Positions 7,552 to 18,401 are shown, counted from the first letter of the stretch. The stretch is DNA of 39,000 nt from Mesostigma viride (GCA_009746045.1 RPFO01000086.1:787732-826731); one strand, 5' to 3'. A program made the numbers and translations. Notes: generated from the letters alone by a model not told the origin.

Positions 7552-9958
7552 GGTACCGCCTGCCGTCCGGCACTTTGAAGCCCGCCGGTGCTATAATTCC
7601 TATCGTCCACGCATGTTTTCCCCTGCCTCAAACCGCACGTTGCATTTAAATCTGGAGCCCAAAATTCACTGAAAACGTGTGCCAGCCGGTAGCAAACTGG
7701 GCCAAGCTGCCACGGAATGGTGGTACCGCCTGCCGTCCGGCACTTTGAAGCCCGCCGGTGCTATAATTCCTATCGTCCACGCATGTTTTCCCCTGCCTCA
7801 AACCGCACGTTGCATTTAAATCTGGAGCCCAAAATTCACTGAAAACGTGTGCCAGCCGGTAGCAAACTGGGCCAAGCTGCCACGGAATGGTGGTACCGCC
7901 TGCCGTCCGGCACTTTGAAGCCCGCCGGTGCTATAATTCCTATCGTCCACGCATGTTTTCCCCTGCCTCAAACCGCACGTTGCATTTAAATCTGGAGCCC
8001 AAAATTCACTGAAAACGTGTGCCAGCCGGTAGCAAACTGGGCCAAGCTGCCACGGAATGGTGGTACCGCCTGCCGTCCGGCACTTTGAAGCCCGCCGGTG
8101 CTATAATTCCTATCGTCCACGCATGTTTTCCCCTGCCTCAAACCGCACGTTGCATTTAAATCTGGAGCCCAAAATTCACTGAAAACGTGTGCCAGCCGGT
8201 AGCAAACTGGGCCAAGCTGCCACGGAATGGTGGTACCGCCTGCCGTCCGGCACTTTGAAGCCCGCCGGTGCTATAATTCCTATCGTCCACGCATGTTTTC
8301 CCCTGCCTCAAACCGCACGTTGCATTTAAATCTGGAGCCCAAAATTCACTGAAAACGTGTGCCAGCCGGTAGCAAACTGGGCCAAGCTGCCACGGAATGG
8401 TGGTACCGCCTGCCGTCCGGCACTTTGAAGCCCGCCGGTGCTATAATTCCTATCGTCCACGCATGTTTTCCCCTGCCTCAAACCGCACGTTGCATTTAAA
8501 TCTGGAGCCCAAAATTCACTGAAAACGTGTGCCAGCCGGTAGCAAACTGGGCCAAGCTGCCACGGAATGGTGGTACCGCCTGCCGTCCGGCACTTTGAAG
8601 CCCGCCGGTGCTATAATTCCTATCGTCCACGCATGTTTTCCCCTGCCTCAAACCGCACGTTGCATTTAAATCTGGAGCCCAAAATTCACTGAAAACGTGT
8701 GCCAGCCGGTAGCAAACTGGGCCAAGCTGCCACGGAATGGTGGTACCGCCTGCCGTCCGGCACTTTGAAGCCCGCCGGTGCTATAATTCCTATCGTCCAC
8801 GCATGTTTTCCCCTGCCTCAAACCGCACGTTGCATTTAAATCTGGAGCCCAAAATTCACTGAAAACGTGTGCCAGCCGGTAGCAAACTGGGCCAAGCTGC
8901 CACGGAATGGTGGTACCGCCTGCCGTCCGGCACTTTGAAGCCCGCCGGTGCTATAATTCCTATCGTCCACGCATGTTTTCCCCTGCCTCAAACCGCACGT
9001 TGCATTTAAATCTGGAGCCCAAAATTCACTGAAAACGTGTGCCAGCCGGTAGCAAACTGGGCCAAGCTGCCACGGAATGGTGGTACCGCCTGCCGTCCGG
9101 CACTTTGAAGCCCGCCGGTGCTATAATTCCTATCGTCCACGCATGTTTTCCCCTGCCTCAAACCGCACGTTGCATTTAAATCTGGAGCCCAAAATTCACT
9201 GAAAACGTGTGCCAGCCGGTAGCAAACTGGGCCAAGCTGCCACGGAATGGTGGTACCGCCTGCCGTCCGGCACTTTGAAGCCCGCCGGTGCTATAATTCC
9301 TATCGTCCACGCATGTTTTCCCCTGCCTCAAACCGCACGTTGCATTTAAATCTGGAGCCCAAAATTCACTGAAAACGTGTGCCAGCCGGTAGCAAACTGG
9401 GCCAAGCTGCCACGGAATGGTGGTACCGCCTGCCGTCCGGCACTTTGAAGCCCGCCGGTGCTATAATTCCTATCGTCCACGCATGTTTTCCCCTGCCTCA
9501 AACCGCACGTTGCATTTAAATCTGGAGCCCAAAATTCACTGAAAACGTGTGCCAGCCGGTAGCAAACTGGGCCAAGCTGCCACGGAATGGTGGTACCGCC
9601 TGCCGTCCGGCACTTTGAAGCCCGCCGGTGCTATAATTCCTATCGTCCACGCATGTTTTCCCCTGCCTCAAACCGCACGTTGCATTTAAATCTGGAGCCC
9701 AAAATTCACTGAAAACGTGTGCCAGCCGGTAGCAAACTGGGCCAAGCTGCCACGGAATGGTGGTACCGCCTGCCGTCCGGCACTTTGAAGCCCGCCGGTG
9801 CTATAATTCCTATCGTCCACGCATGTTTTCCCCTGCCTCAAACCGCACGTTGCATTTAAATCTGGAGCCCAAAATTCACTGAAAACGTGTGCCAGCCGGT
9901 AGCAAACTGGGCCAAGCTGCCACGGAATGGTGGTACCGCCTGCCGTCCGGCACTTTGA
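7552..9958. repeat. 170-bp satellite, 14 complete tandem units plus 27 bp
   Basis: The start motif GGTACCGCCTGCCGTCC recurs exactly every 170 bp from 7552 to 9932, giving 14 complete units and a 27-bp partial unit ending at 9958. By eye no difference between units was found, which means recent amplification or strong homogenisation. Each unit includes TTTAAAT and GCTATAATTCC stretches in a mixed-GC background and has no long ORF. The array stops abruptly at both sides: against the G-rich leader of the retrotransposon at 7551 and against AT-rich DNA at 9959. Its position directly upstream of the element's start resembles the promoter monomers of rodent L1 elements; see the findings. Confidence 0.95.
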
Positions 9959-10260
9959 ATATATATACTAATTACAGTATATTTTGCAAAAGATTTTATA
10001 ATATATTGTGAATAGCATCATGGATTAATTCCACATACTTTAATAATATGGTATGTTAAAGTATATAGAATCATTATTTAGTAAATCATTTACAAGAAAA
10101 AGTGGTAAAGACTATTATTGTTATATAGTTCGGCAATCTATGATAGTAAGACATACCGGATGTCAGGTTTATCAGCGGCCTCCAGGGCTATAGCGTCTCG
10201 CTGCAGCGTGACCGTTTGGTGCTATGACTGATTTCAGTAGATGTGCAGAAAAAAATTTAT
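9959..10260. other. AT-rich spacer without genes
   Basis: The stretch to about 10140 is strongly AT-rich (TA repeats, no ORF) and begins exactly where the satellite is cut off. A degenerate palindrome of the PstI-centred family sits at 10193-10213. No gene is supported. Confidence 0.6.
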
Positions 10261-10276
10261 TTCCATGACCACACCA

Positions 10277-10287
10277 GGAATCGAACC
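10277..10287 (-). promoter_or_regulatory. Perfect Pol III B-box in a tRNA-like relic
   Basis: On the minus strand the sequence GGTTCGATTCC matches the B-box consensus of tRNA genes exactly and sits in a stretch resembling a tRNA T-arm followed by TGTGGTCA. No matching 5' acceptor arm was found upstream, and the possible A-box (TGGCTGACATCG) is weak. This favours a tRNA-derived SINE fragment over a functional tRNA. Confidence 0.35.
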
Positions 10288-10647
10288 CAGAACCTCATTG
10301 TACATTTCTGCATGGTAACGATGTCAGCCAAACATCCGAATGTTCCCAGGTAAATGGGCTGGAGGTCGTCTCTTTTTATACCTGCGGCCACAAGCACGGG
10401 TGACGGCATATTGGATGTCGTCCAATCCGCTAGCTTGGTTCCAAAAGATGGGATCGAGCTTTTGCACCAGCGCCGCGCTTCCAGTTTTCAGTTCCGTGGG
10501 GAGGAACGAGGATGCCACGTTTCCAATTTTTTCAATACCGTTCAGCCCTGTGACGCCGCGTCCGGTTTGCGAATTGCGACCGTCCCATCGCCCATCGAAA
10601 AAGAAGCGCAGCCGCAGAGAGACCCCATAGCTAATAGTAACCAGCTG

Positions 10648-10806
10648 CAACCGTTTGCATGCTACCTGCTTTTTTACAACATCGCTTTGCTACCTGTGCA
10701 TAACGAAAGGAAATCGGTCTTCAAGCAATTAAGGCAATCGGTCTTCATTTTCCCGCATAAAGAAAAAAGGTGAGCTTTTGCCGCATCGTGGATGGTAGGC
10801 TGACAA
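10648..10806 (+). repeat. Diverged duplicated segment, first copy
   Basis: It shares ordered motifs with 11225-11368: GTTTGCATGCTACCTGC, then GCTACCTG with GCATAACGA, then TCTTCATTTT, and CGTGGATGGTAGGCTGAC. The offset is about 570 bp and the spacing has diverged. The region between the copies (10807-11224) shows no supported gene. Upstream, 10354-10620 has an open plus-strand frame that could be an exon, but nothing supports it further. Confidence 0.7.
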
Positions 10807-11224
10807 ACTTTGTTCTATCAAAAACGGCAACTAAACAGCGCATGCACGCCGACGACACAGTTAGCCAGCTGGGCGAAGGCATGTCCTTGCTGCCATCGCA
10901 AGAAACTCTATGTTGCAGCAAGAGTGATAAAAATGTCTGGCTTCCTTCTTTTCGTTGCTAGCTAAACCCTGCAGACATCTCGGTAGAGTCAGCTAAGCCG
11001 ATCCTAATCCACATCTGGCATCCATCCCTTTAGTCTAGTTGCCATGGAGCGTTTCTTGGTCTCGCACATGTCGATCATGGTGGTGCTAGGCTTTCACTTG
11101 GGTCACCCTTTCCATGTTTGCTATGCCTTTGGTCTGGTTAGGTTATAGGTGTAGATGTGCACATACTGCATTTGCTGCGTTTCTAATCGGTGCTCCTGTT
11201 TGATGCTTTTTTTCCCCTTCATAT

Positions 11225-11368
11225 CGTTTCGACGTTTGCATGCTACCTGCCGGATTATAACATCGGACGTTGCTACCTGCCTGCATAACGATAGTTTGCA
11301 AGAAATCTTCATTTTGCCGAAACACAAAAAAAGGTGATCTCTTGCAGCAACGTGGATGGTAGGCTGAC
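11225..11368 (+). repeat. Diverged duplicated segment, second copy, abutting the minisatellite
   Basis: This is the second copy of the segment at 10648-10806. The minisatellite begins immediately after the shared end motif (GGATGGTAGGCTGAC), so the first copy shows what the sequence looked like before expansion: there it continues as single-copy DNA. Confidence 0.7.
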
Positions 11369-11375
11369 TAAAATT

Positions 11376-14034
11376 GTGCTGCTACGTATCAATACATGTG
11401 GGGGGGTGCTGCTACGTATCAATACATGTGGGGGGGTGCTGCTACGTATCAATACATGTGGGGGGGTGCTGCTACGTATCAATACATGTGGGGGGGTGCT
11501 GCTACGTATCAATACATGTGGGGGGGTGCTGCTACGTATCAATACATGTGGGGGGGTGCTGCTACGTATCAATACATGTGGGGGGTGCTGCTACGTATCA
11601 ATACACGTGGGGGGGTGCTGCTACGTATCAATACATGTGGGGGGGTGCTGCTACGTATCAATACATGTGGGGGGTGCTGCTACGTATCAATACATGTGGG
11701 GGGTGCTGCTACGTATCAATACATGCGGGGGGGTGCTGCTACGTATCAATACATGTGGGGGGGTGCTGCTACGTATCAATACATGTGGGGGGGTGCTGCT
11801 ACGTATCAATACATGTGGGGGGGTGCTGCTACGTATCAATACATGTGGGGGGGTGCTGCTACGTATCAATACATGTGGGGGGGTGCTGCTACGTATCAAT
11901 ACATGTGGGGGGTGCTGCTACGTATCAATACATGTGGGGGGTGCTGCTACGTATCAATACATGTGGGGGGTGCTGCTACGTATCAATACATGTGGGGGGG
12001 TGCTGCTACGTATCAATACATGTGGGGGGGTGCTGCTACGTATCAATACATGTGGGGGGTGCTGCTACGTATCAATACATGTGGGGGGGTGCTGCTACGT
12101 ATCAATACATGTGGGGGGTGCTGCTACGTATCAATACATGTGGGGGGGTGCTGCTACGTATCAATACATGTGGGGGGTGCTGCTACGTATCAATACATGC
12201 GGGGGGGTGCTGCTACGTATCAATACATGTGGGGGGGTGCTGCTACGTATCAATACATGTGGGGGGGTGCTGCTACGTATCAATACATGTGGGGGGTGCT
12301 GCTACGTATCAATACATGTGGGGGGTGCTGCTACGTATCAATACATGTGGGGGGGTGCTGCTACGTATCAATACATGTGGGGGGTGCTGCTACGTATCAA
12401 TACATGTGGGGGACGCTGCTACGTATCAATACATGTGGGGGGGCTGCTACGTATCAATACATGTGGGGGGTGCTGCTACGTATCAATACATGTGGGGGGG
12501 TGCTGCTACGTATCAATACATGTGGGGGGTGCTGCTACGTATCAATACATGCGGGGGGTGCTGCTACGTATCAATACATGTGGGGGGGTGCTGCTACGTA
12601 TCAATACATGTGGGGGGGTGCTGCTACGTATCAATACATGTGGGGGGTGCTGCTACGTATCAATACATGTGGGGGGTGCTGCTACGTATCAATACATGTG
12701 GGGGGGTGCTGCTACGTATCAATACATGTGGGGGGGTGCTGCTACGTATCAATACATGTGGGGGGTGCTGCTACGTATCAATACATGTGGGGGGGTGCTG
12801 CTACGTATCAATACATGTGGGGGGGTGCTGCTACGTATCAATACACGTGGGGGGTGCTGCTACGTATCAATACATGTGGGGGGTGCTGCTACGTATCAAT
12901 ACATGTGGGGGGGTGCTGCTACGTATCAATACATGTGGGGGGTGCTGCTACGTATCAATACATGTGGGGGGGTGCTGCTACGTATCAATACATGTGGGGG
13001 GGTGCTGCTACGTATCAATACATGTGGGGGGGTGCTGCTACGTATCAATACATGTGGGGGGGTGCTGCTACGTATCAATACATGTGGGGGGGTGCTGCTA
13101 CGTATCAATACATGTGGGGGGGTGCTGCTACGTATCAATACATGTGGGGGGGTGCTGCTACGTATCAATACACGTGGGGGGGTGCTGCTACGTATCAATA
13201 CATGCGGGGGGTGCTGCTACGTATCAATACATGTGGGGGGGTGCTGCTACGTATCAATACATGTGGGGGGGTGCTGCTACGTATCAATACATGTGGGGGG
13301 TGCTGCTACGTATCAATACATGTGGGGGGGTGCTGCTACGTATCAATACATGTGGGGGGGTGCTGCTACGTATCAATACATGTGGGGGGGTGATGCTACG
13401 TATCAATACATGTGGGGGGGTGCTGCTACGTATCAATACATGTGGGGGGTACGTGCTGCTACGTATCAATACATGTGGGGGGGTGCTGCTACGTATCAAT
13501 ACATGTGGGGGGTGCTGCTACGTATCAATACATGTGGGGGGGTGCTGCTACGTATCAATACATGTGGGGGGGTGCTGCTACGTATCAATACATGTGGGGG
13601 GGTGCTGCTACGTATCAATACATGTGGGGGGTGCTGCTACGTATCAATACATGTGGGGGTGTGATGGCATGAATAAATAAATGTGGGGGGGTGCTGCTAC
13701 GTATCAATACATGTGGGGGGGTGCTGCTACGTATCAATACATGTGGGGGGGTGCTGCTACGTATCAATACATGTGGGGGGGTGCTGCTACGTATCAATAC
13801 ATGTGGGGGGGTGCTGCTACGTATCAATACATGTGGGGGGGTGCTGCTACGTATCAATACATGTGGGGGGGTGCTGCTACGTATGAATACATGTGGGGGG
13901 GGTGCTGCTACGTATCAATACATGTGGGGGGGTGCTGCTACGTATCAATACATGTGGGGGGTGATGCTACGTATCAATACATGTGGGGGGTGATGCTACG
14001 TATCAATACATGTGGGGGGGTGATGCTACGTATC
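11376..14034 (+). repeat. 29-30-bp minisatellite, type A units, about 90 copies
   Basis: Tandem units of the form GTGCTGCTACGTATCAATAC followed by ATGTG and 5-7 G. Length varies mainly in the G run (29, 30 or occasionally 31 bp), with rare substitutions. One unit of another type (GATGGCATGAATAAATAA, the type B sequence of the neighbouring array) is embedded at about 13661-13680. Because the units lack stop codons in all plus frames, 600-770-codon open frames appear in every frame; they are artefacts of the repeat and not genes. Confidence 0.97.
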
Positions 14035-15055
14035 ATTTAATAATTCATGCCATCACCCCCCCACATTTAATTTTTAATGCCAGCACCCCCCAACATTCAT
14101 TTATTCATGCCATCACACCCCCACATTCTTTTATTCATGGCAGCACCCCCCCACATTTATTTATTCATGCCATCACCCCCCACATTTAATTATTAATGCC
14201 AGCACCCCCCAACATTCATTTATTCATGCCATCACACCCCCACATTCTTTTATTCATGGCAGCACCCCCCCACATTTATTTATTCATGCCATCACCCCCC
14301 CACATTTAATTATTAATGCCAGCACCCCCCAACATTCATTTATTCATGCCATCACACCCCCACATTCTTTTATTCATGGCAGCACCCCCCCACATTTATT
14401 TATTCATGCCATCACCCCCCCACATTTAATTATTAATGCCAGCATCCCCCAACATTCATTTATTCATGCCATCACACCCCCACATTCTTTTATTCATGGC
14501 AGCACCCCCCCACATTTATTTATTCATGCCATCACCCCCCCACATTTAATTATTAATGCCAGCACCCCCCAACATTCATTTATTCATGCCATCACACCCC
14601 CACATTCTTTTATTCATGGCAGCACCCCCCCACATTTATTTATTCATGCCATCACCCCCCACATTTAATTATTCATGCCAGCACCCCCCAACATTTATTT
14701 ATACGTAGCAGCACCCCCACATTTAATAATTCATGCCATCATCCCCCCACATTTAATTATTCATGACAGCACCCCCCCACATGTATTGATACGTAGCAGC
14801 ACCCCCCACATTTATTTATTCATGCCATCACACCCCCACATTCATTTATTCAGGCCAGCACCCCCCACATTCATTTATTCATGCCAGCACCCCCCCACAT
14901 TTTTATTCATGCCATCACCCCCCACATGTAATTATTCATGCCAGCAACCCCCCACATTAATTTCTTCATGCCAGCACCCCCCACATGCATTTATACATAG
15001 CATCCCCCCCCACATGTATTTATACGTAGCTTCCTTCCCCCACATGTATTTATTC
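14035..15055 (-). repeat. Minisatellite in inverted orientation, mainly type B units, with a 120-bp higher-order period
   Basis: The reverse complement of these units (GTGATGGCATGAATAAATAA followed by ATGTG and G5-7) is a 30-bp relative of the type A unit. Four variant monomers form a 120-bp higher-order unit: the CAACATTC-containing variant recurs at 120-bp spacing near 14210, 14330, 14450 and 14570. Type A units reappear in inverse orientation, for example near 14781-14804. Beyond about 14640 the order becomes irregular and the array decays toward 15055. Confidence 0.93.
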
Positions 15056-15065
15056 GTGGTCGTAA

Positions 15066-15529
15066 GGGTCTCGCTGCGGGTAGACCCTCGGAATTTTGTT
15101 TTTGTATTGACGTTAGGGTCTCGCTGCAGCGAGACCCCAAGGAATGTCAATTTTTCATGTTTTCATGATGGGGGGTCTTTCTTTTCTCACCCTTAAAATG
15201 ATTTGTTTTTGTATCGGTGTTAGGGTCTCGCTGCAGCGAGACCCCTACGAATGTCGACTTTTAATGTTTGCAAGATGGGAGGGGGCTTTCTTCGCTCACC
15301 CTAAAAATGATTTGTTTTTGTTTGACGTTAGGGTCTCGCTGCAGCGAGACCCCAAGGAATGTATACTTTTTTATGTTTGCATGATGGGAGGTTGCTTTTT
15401 TTCGCTCACCTTAAAAATGATTTGTTTTTGCTTGAAGTGAGGGTCTCGCTGCAGCGAGACGCCAAAGTTTTGCATTAAAGTAAATGTCCCTTTTAGAATC
15501 CACGAAAGGGTCTAGCTGCAGCGAGACCC
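15066..15529 (+). repeat. Tandem array of about 110-bp units, each with a 22-bp palindrome
   Basis: Palindromes of the GGGTCT...CTGCAG...AGACCC family lie at 15066, 15116, 15223, 15331, 15441 and 15508. The three units from 15116 to 15440 are clearly tandem (about 108-110 bp), sharing after the palindrome AATGT, a T-rich stretch, GATGGGAGG, CGCTCACC and AAAATGATTTGTTTTTG. The unit at 15066 shares GCGGGTAGACCCTCGGAATTTT with a copy inside an intron at 20699. The array ends about 80 bp before the orphan gene's first ATG, so it occupies the promoter or 5' leader position. Confidence 0.88.
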
Positions 15530-15606
15530 TCCCCATCGTTTTTCTGCCGGCGATTCAGATTCTGAATGACATTTGTGAAACTTGCTTTTTTGATATTGTT
15601 CTGCAG

Positions 15607-16786
15607 ATGTCGTCCTCCTATTCCGATTCTGTCAAGGCCACTCCCGTTTCACCCAAGATGACGTCGAACACCTCGCCGGACCGAACGGCAACAGAGGCGT
15701 TTCCTCCGTTGCCGGTCGGTCCCGTAAATGCTCTGGCGAGGTCCCCCCCCACCGAGTCCCCCTCGCCCTCCAAGTCCAACTTGCCCCCCAGCGAGTTGGA
15801 CAGAATTTTACCCCCCAACTCTCTCGCTGCTGCGTCTCGCGCTCCGTCCCGCTCTCCGCCCCGTAAGTCTCCATCGCCGCCCCCCAAGTCGGCCGGAGCT
15901 ACTGCGTCCCGCTCGCCGCCCCGCAAGTCCCCCAAGTCCCCCGCAACTGCGACCCGTTCGCCGAACCGCAAGTCCCCCTCTCCGCCCAAAGTTCCCCCCG
16001 CTAGCGCGTCCCGCTCTCCTTCTCGCAAGTCCCCCTCGCCGTCAACCAAGAACCCCGCCGGCAACTGCGTCCCGCTCGCCGTCCCGCTCTCATTCCCCCA
16101 AGTCCCGCTCGCCGCCACCCAAGTCCCCCGCTTCTGCGTCCCGCTCGCCGCCACCCAAGTCCCCCGCTTCTGCGTCCCGCTCGCCGTCCCCCAAGCATTC
16201 CAGTTCTAAGCGTAAGCCTGCGCCCGAGTGGGTAGAGGAAGACGACCGCACCAAAGAGCTCAGGAAGCTGAGGAAGTCTATCAATGAGCTTGTTGAGGAG
16301 GACGAGCGCGATAAGACTAACGGGAGGCCTGAAGACCCGGACTCGCCGGTTCGGGAGTCGCGTCGGCAGCGGTTGTCCGATTTGTTAGCAATGGCCGCAA
16401 CATTTGCTGACGACTACGCGGTTCTCGACAAGAAGGACAATTAGGAGAAGGAGAAGGCGGAGAGGGAGGCCATCGAGAAGGCGGAGAGGGAGAGGGTGGA
16501 GAGGGAGGAGGAGGAGAGGGAGTACAAGGAGCGTAAGGCTGCCCAGGAGAGGGAGCACAGGATCCTGGTGGCGAAGCAGAAGGAGGAGGCGAAGAAGAAG
16601 ACGGAGGCGGCAGCGAAGGAGCTTCGTGCGGAGGAGGCTGCTGTTTTTAAGCAGATGCGACAGGAGAAGATGAAGGCGGACGAGGCTGCGAGGAAGGAGG
16701 AGGAGGCTGCGAAGGCGGTTGAGGGGGAGAAGGACGGGAACGTGAAGAAGGGGTGGGCTCCCGAAGGATGTTCAGTCGATTATCAG
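15607..16786 (+). CDS. Orphan nine-exon gene, exon 1: SR-like and coiled-coil region
   Basis: The ATG at 15607 follows TTCTGCAG directly, so it may begin a second exon after an untranslated leader exon. The first 200 or so codons are a low-complexity serine/proline/arginine/lysine stretch with repeated motifs of the form RSPPRKSP and SPPPKS, like SR-type nuclear proteins. A single-base frame change near 16045 (KNP in one frame, TPPATASRSPSRS in the next) must be bridged. Then come a charged segment (WVEEDDRTKELRKLRKSINE) and a long E/K/R/A coiled coil. An in-frame TAG at 16442-16444 interrupts KKDN and EKEKAE although the same frame continues sensibly for 114 codons. The exon ends at CAG|GTATGT, phase 0. 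No family is recognised. Confidence 0.6.
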
Positions 16787-16886
16787 GTATGTTTATCTAT
16801 GTGAGACGTACATTTCTCAGATGGCTTTTGAACGGTGTGTGTGTATCGTAGAAAGGGTGGGATTTTATGTCATACTTTGATCGTAA

Positions 16887-16908
16887 GGGTCTATCTGCGG
16901 AGAGACGT
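16887..16908. repeat. Palindrome derivative in intron 1
   Basis: GGGTCTATCTGCGG followed by AGAGACG lies inside the 195-bp intron 16787-16981 and is a degenerate member of the 22-bp palindrome family. Confidence 0.6.
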
Positions 16909-16981
16909 TGACCTAGGAGTTAAGGTTGTTGACGACGACGACGACGATGTGTGGCCTTTTTGTTACTCTTGTTGTCTGCAG

Positions 16982-18031
16982 CCCTCCACGGTGGCCATTC
17001 TGAAACAGTACCTGGCTCAGGCTGAGTCTGAGTCTGGGGCGAGTCGTAAAGCCGAAAAGGGCTTGATCGGCTTGATCCGCTTTCTTTCGGCCGAGATAGC
17101 GTTTGCAGAGAAGTCCGGTGTCGTCGTGGACCGTCCGGCGTCGCCAGACATAATTTGGAAGAACGACCGCCTGGGCCGTCTTGCATTGTTCGAAGCCACA
17201 CAGCGAGCCATTAATGGGAAGAGGGTCGTTGGTGACGACATTTATGAGGTTTTGAAGATCGCGCAGTCGTGCATCCTTAATCTGAAGGAGGATGTCGGAC
17301 GTTACTTTCCCCGTCGTGCTTTAATATGGTCGACGCTCTTTGATGAGGTTGAAAAGTTCGAGGTCCACATGGGCTTCACATGTATCGAGGTCTCCTATAT
17401 GGAAACCTTGAAAATCACTGCGTTGCATCAGCTCTTTAAACTCATGACTGGAGATATGAAAGCGGATTCGAGGGCTTCACTGTCGGAAGATGAAGTGTTT
17501 GATATTGTCAGGAAAGGATTTGTTGACATGTCCAACAGTGACTTTATCGTAATTGTGCCGGGAAGAATGAATCACGTAGGAGGATTGGAGGAGCGCGCAC
17601 ATGAAGTGATCGCGCATTTGGACATGACAAGAGACCACTTACTGCAATCTTTTGTTAAGTGGCGGACCGACTTTCTTGTCAGCCCGGACGCCAGCCTTTC
17701 GCGGGAAGCGGTCGCTTTCTTTTTGGATTGGGCTGGACAGGTGATCCAAAGTTTCCGGCACCGGGAGGACTTCCATGTTATTCAGACATATAAGCCACAC
17801 CGGGAAGTCGTCCAGGAATGGTTGGATCAAATCTCGTTGGTTGATTGTCTCCAGAGTATCCGAACCAAGTTAGACACGGAGTGGTCTGATTTAGAGGCGG
17901 GAGGCCATTGGCAGTCCCTCGAGTTGTTCTTCGAGGCGGAATTGAGGCGTAATCTGGAAAAGGAGAGAGCCCATCAAGTGCCGATATGGCCTTTGGGGAA
18001 GATTTTGAGGAGGTGGAAGTTCTACGTTTCG
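16982..18031 (+). CDS. Orphan gene, exon 2: unrecognised folded domain
   Basis: The exon is bounded by a TCTGCAG acceptor and a TCG|GTACGT donor, both phase 0, and is fully open for 350 codons. The product is a mixed-charge, evidently globular and largely helical sequence (for example LFDEVEKFEVHMGFTCIEVS, LHQLFKLMTGDMKADSRAS, REVVQEWLDQISLVDCLQSI). It has no transmembrane segment and no known motif. The absence of any frame break over 1 kb makes this the best-preserved part of the gene. Confidence 0.72.
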
Positions 18032-18138
18032 GTACGTTAACTTGCCGATATCGTTTATCGATTTGGTTTGTTTCCATTCCCTGAATAGGGCTCTATATGC
18101 TGACCAACCTTCATGGTTTGTCCTGTCATATCATGCAG

Positions 18139-18201
18139 GGGGGCTCCATGCCAGGGGACGTATCGGAGGATGTAACGAATTTGTCAGACTTGGTTGATAA
18201 G
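18139..18201 (+). CDS. Orphan gene, exon 3 (63 nt)
   Basis: A CAG acceptor at 18138 and AAG|GTGGGT donor bound 21 codons (GGSMPGDVSEDVTNLSDLVDK, shown here in 20 or fewer as GGSMPGDVSEDV... ending LVDK). Phase 0 on both sides, so it can be skipped or duplicated without changing frame. Exon 4 has the same length. Confidence 0.55.
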
Positions 18202-18242
18202 GTGGGTGCTTGTCCGTCGAGTTTCCACGAGCATCTTACATG

Positions 18243-18264
18243 GGGTCTAGCTGCAGGTAGACCC
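18243..18264. repeat. 22-bp palindrome in intron 3
   Basis: GGGTCTAGCTGCAGG followed by TAGACCC in the intron 18202-18338 is a near-perfect member of the palindrome family. Confidence 0.8.
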
Positions 18265-18338
18265 TCACCCTTTTATTGAGACTGACATCTTCGGCTAATT
18301 TCAACGGTGCCCCCAACCAATCTGTTGTCTTTTTTCAG

Positions 18339-18401
18339 GGGGCGGCTGCGGCGATGGCTGTTGACAGTGCTGGTATTTGGTCTGGACTCGAGATGGAAAT
18401 G
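18339..18401 (+). CDS. Orphan gene, exon 4 (63 nt)
   Basis: The exon is bounded by TTTTTTCAG and ATG|GTAAGC, phase 0 on both sides. It encodes a small alanine/glycine-rich stretch (GAAAAMAVDSAGIWSG) and has the same length and phase as exon 3. Confidence 0.55.

Noticed and set aside
7552-9958. Tandem array considered as a CRISPR-like array
   Set aside because: Units are directly adjacent and identical over the full 170 bp; there are no variable spacers, and the genome is eukaryotic.
10255-10335. tRNA gene on the minus strand
   Set aside because: The B-box and T-arm are good but no 5' acceptor strand pairs with the 3' end and the A-box is weak. Kept only as a Pol III relic.
10354-10620. Possible exon on the plus strand
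   Set aside because: The frame is open and fairly protein-like but has no convincing splice sites or neighbours, and it ends in a palindrome-like stretch.
11334-13680. Open frames of 665-776 codons in all three plus frames, plus shorter minus-strand ones
   Set aside because: They are produced by a stop-free 29-30-bp repeat; changing G-run lengths shuffle the same three peptides between frames. No start context, splice sites or domain.
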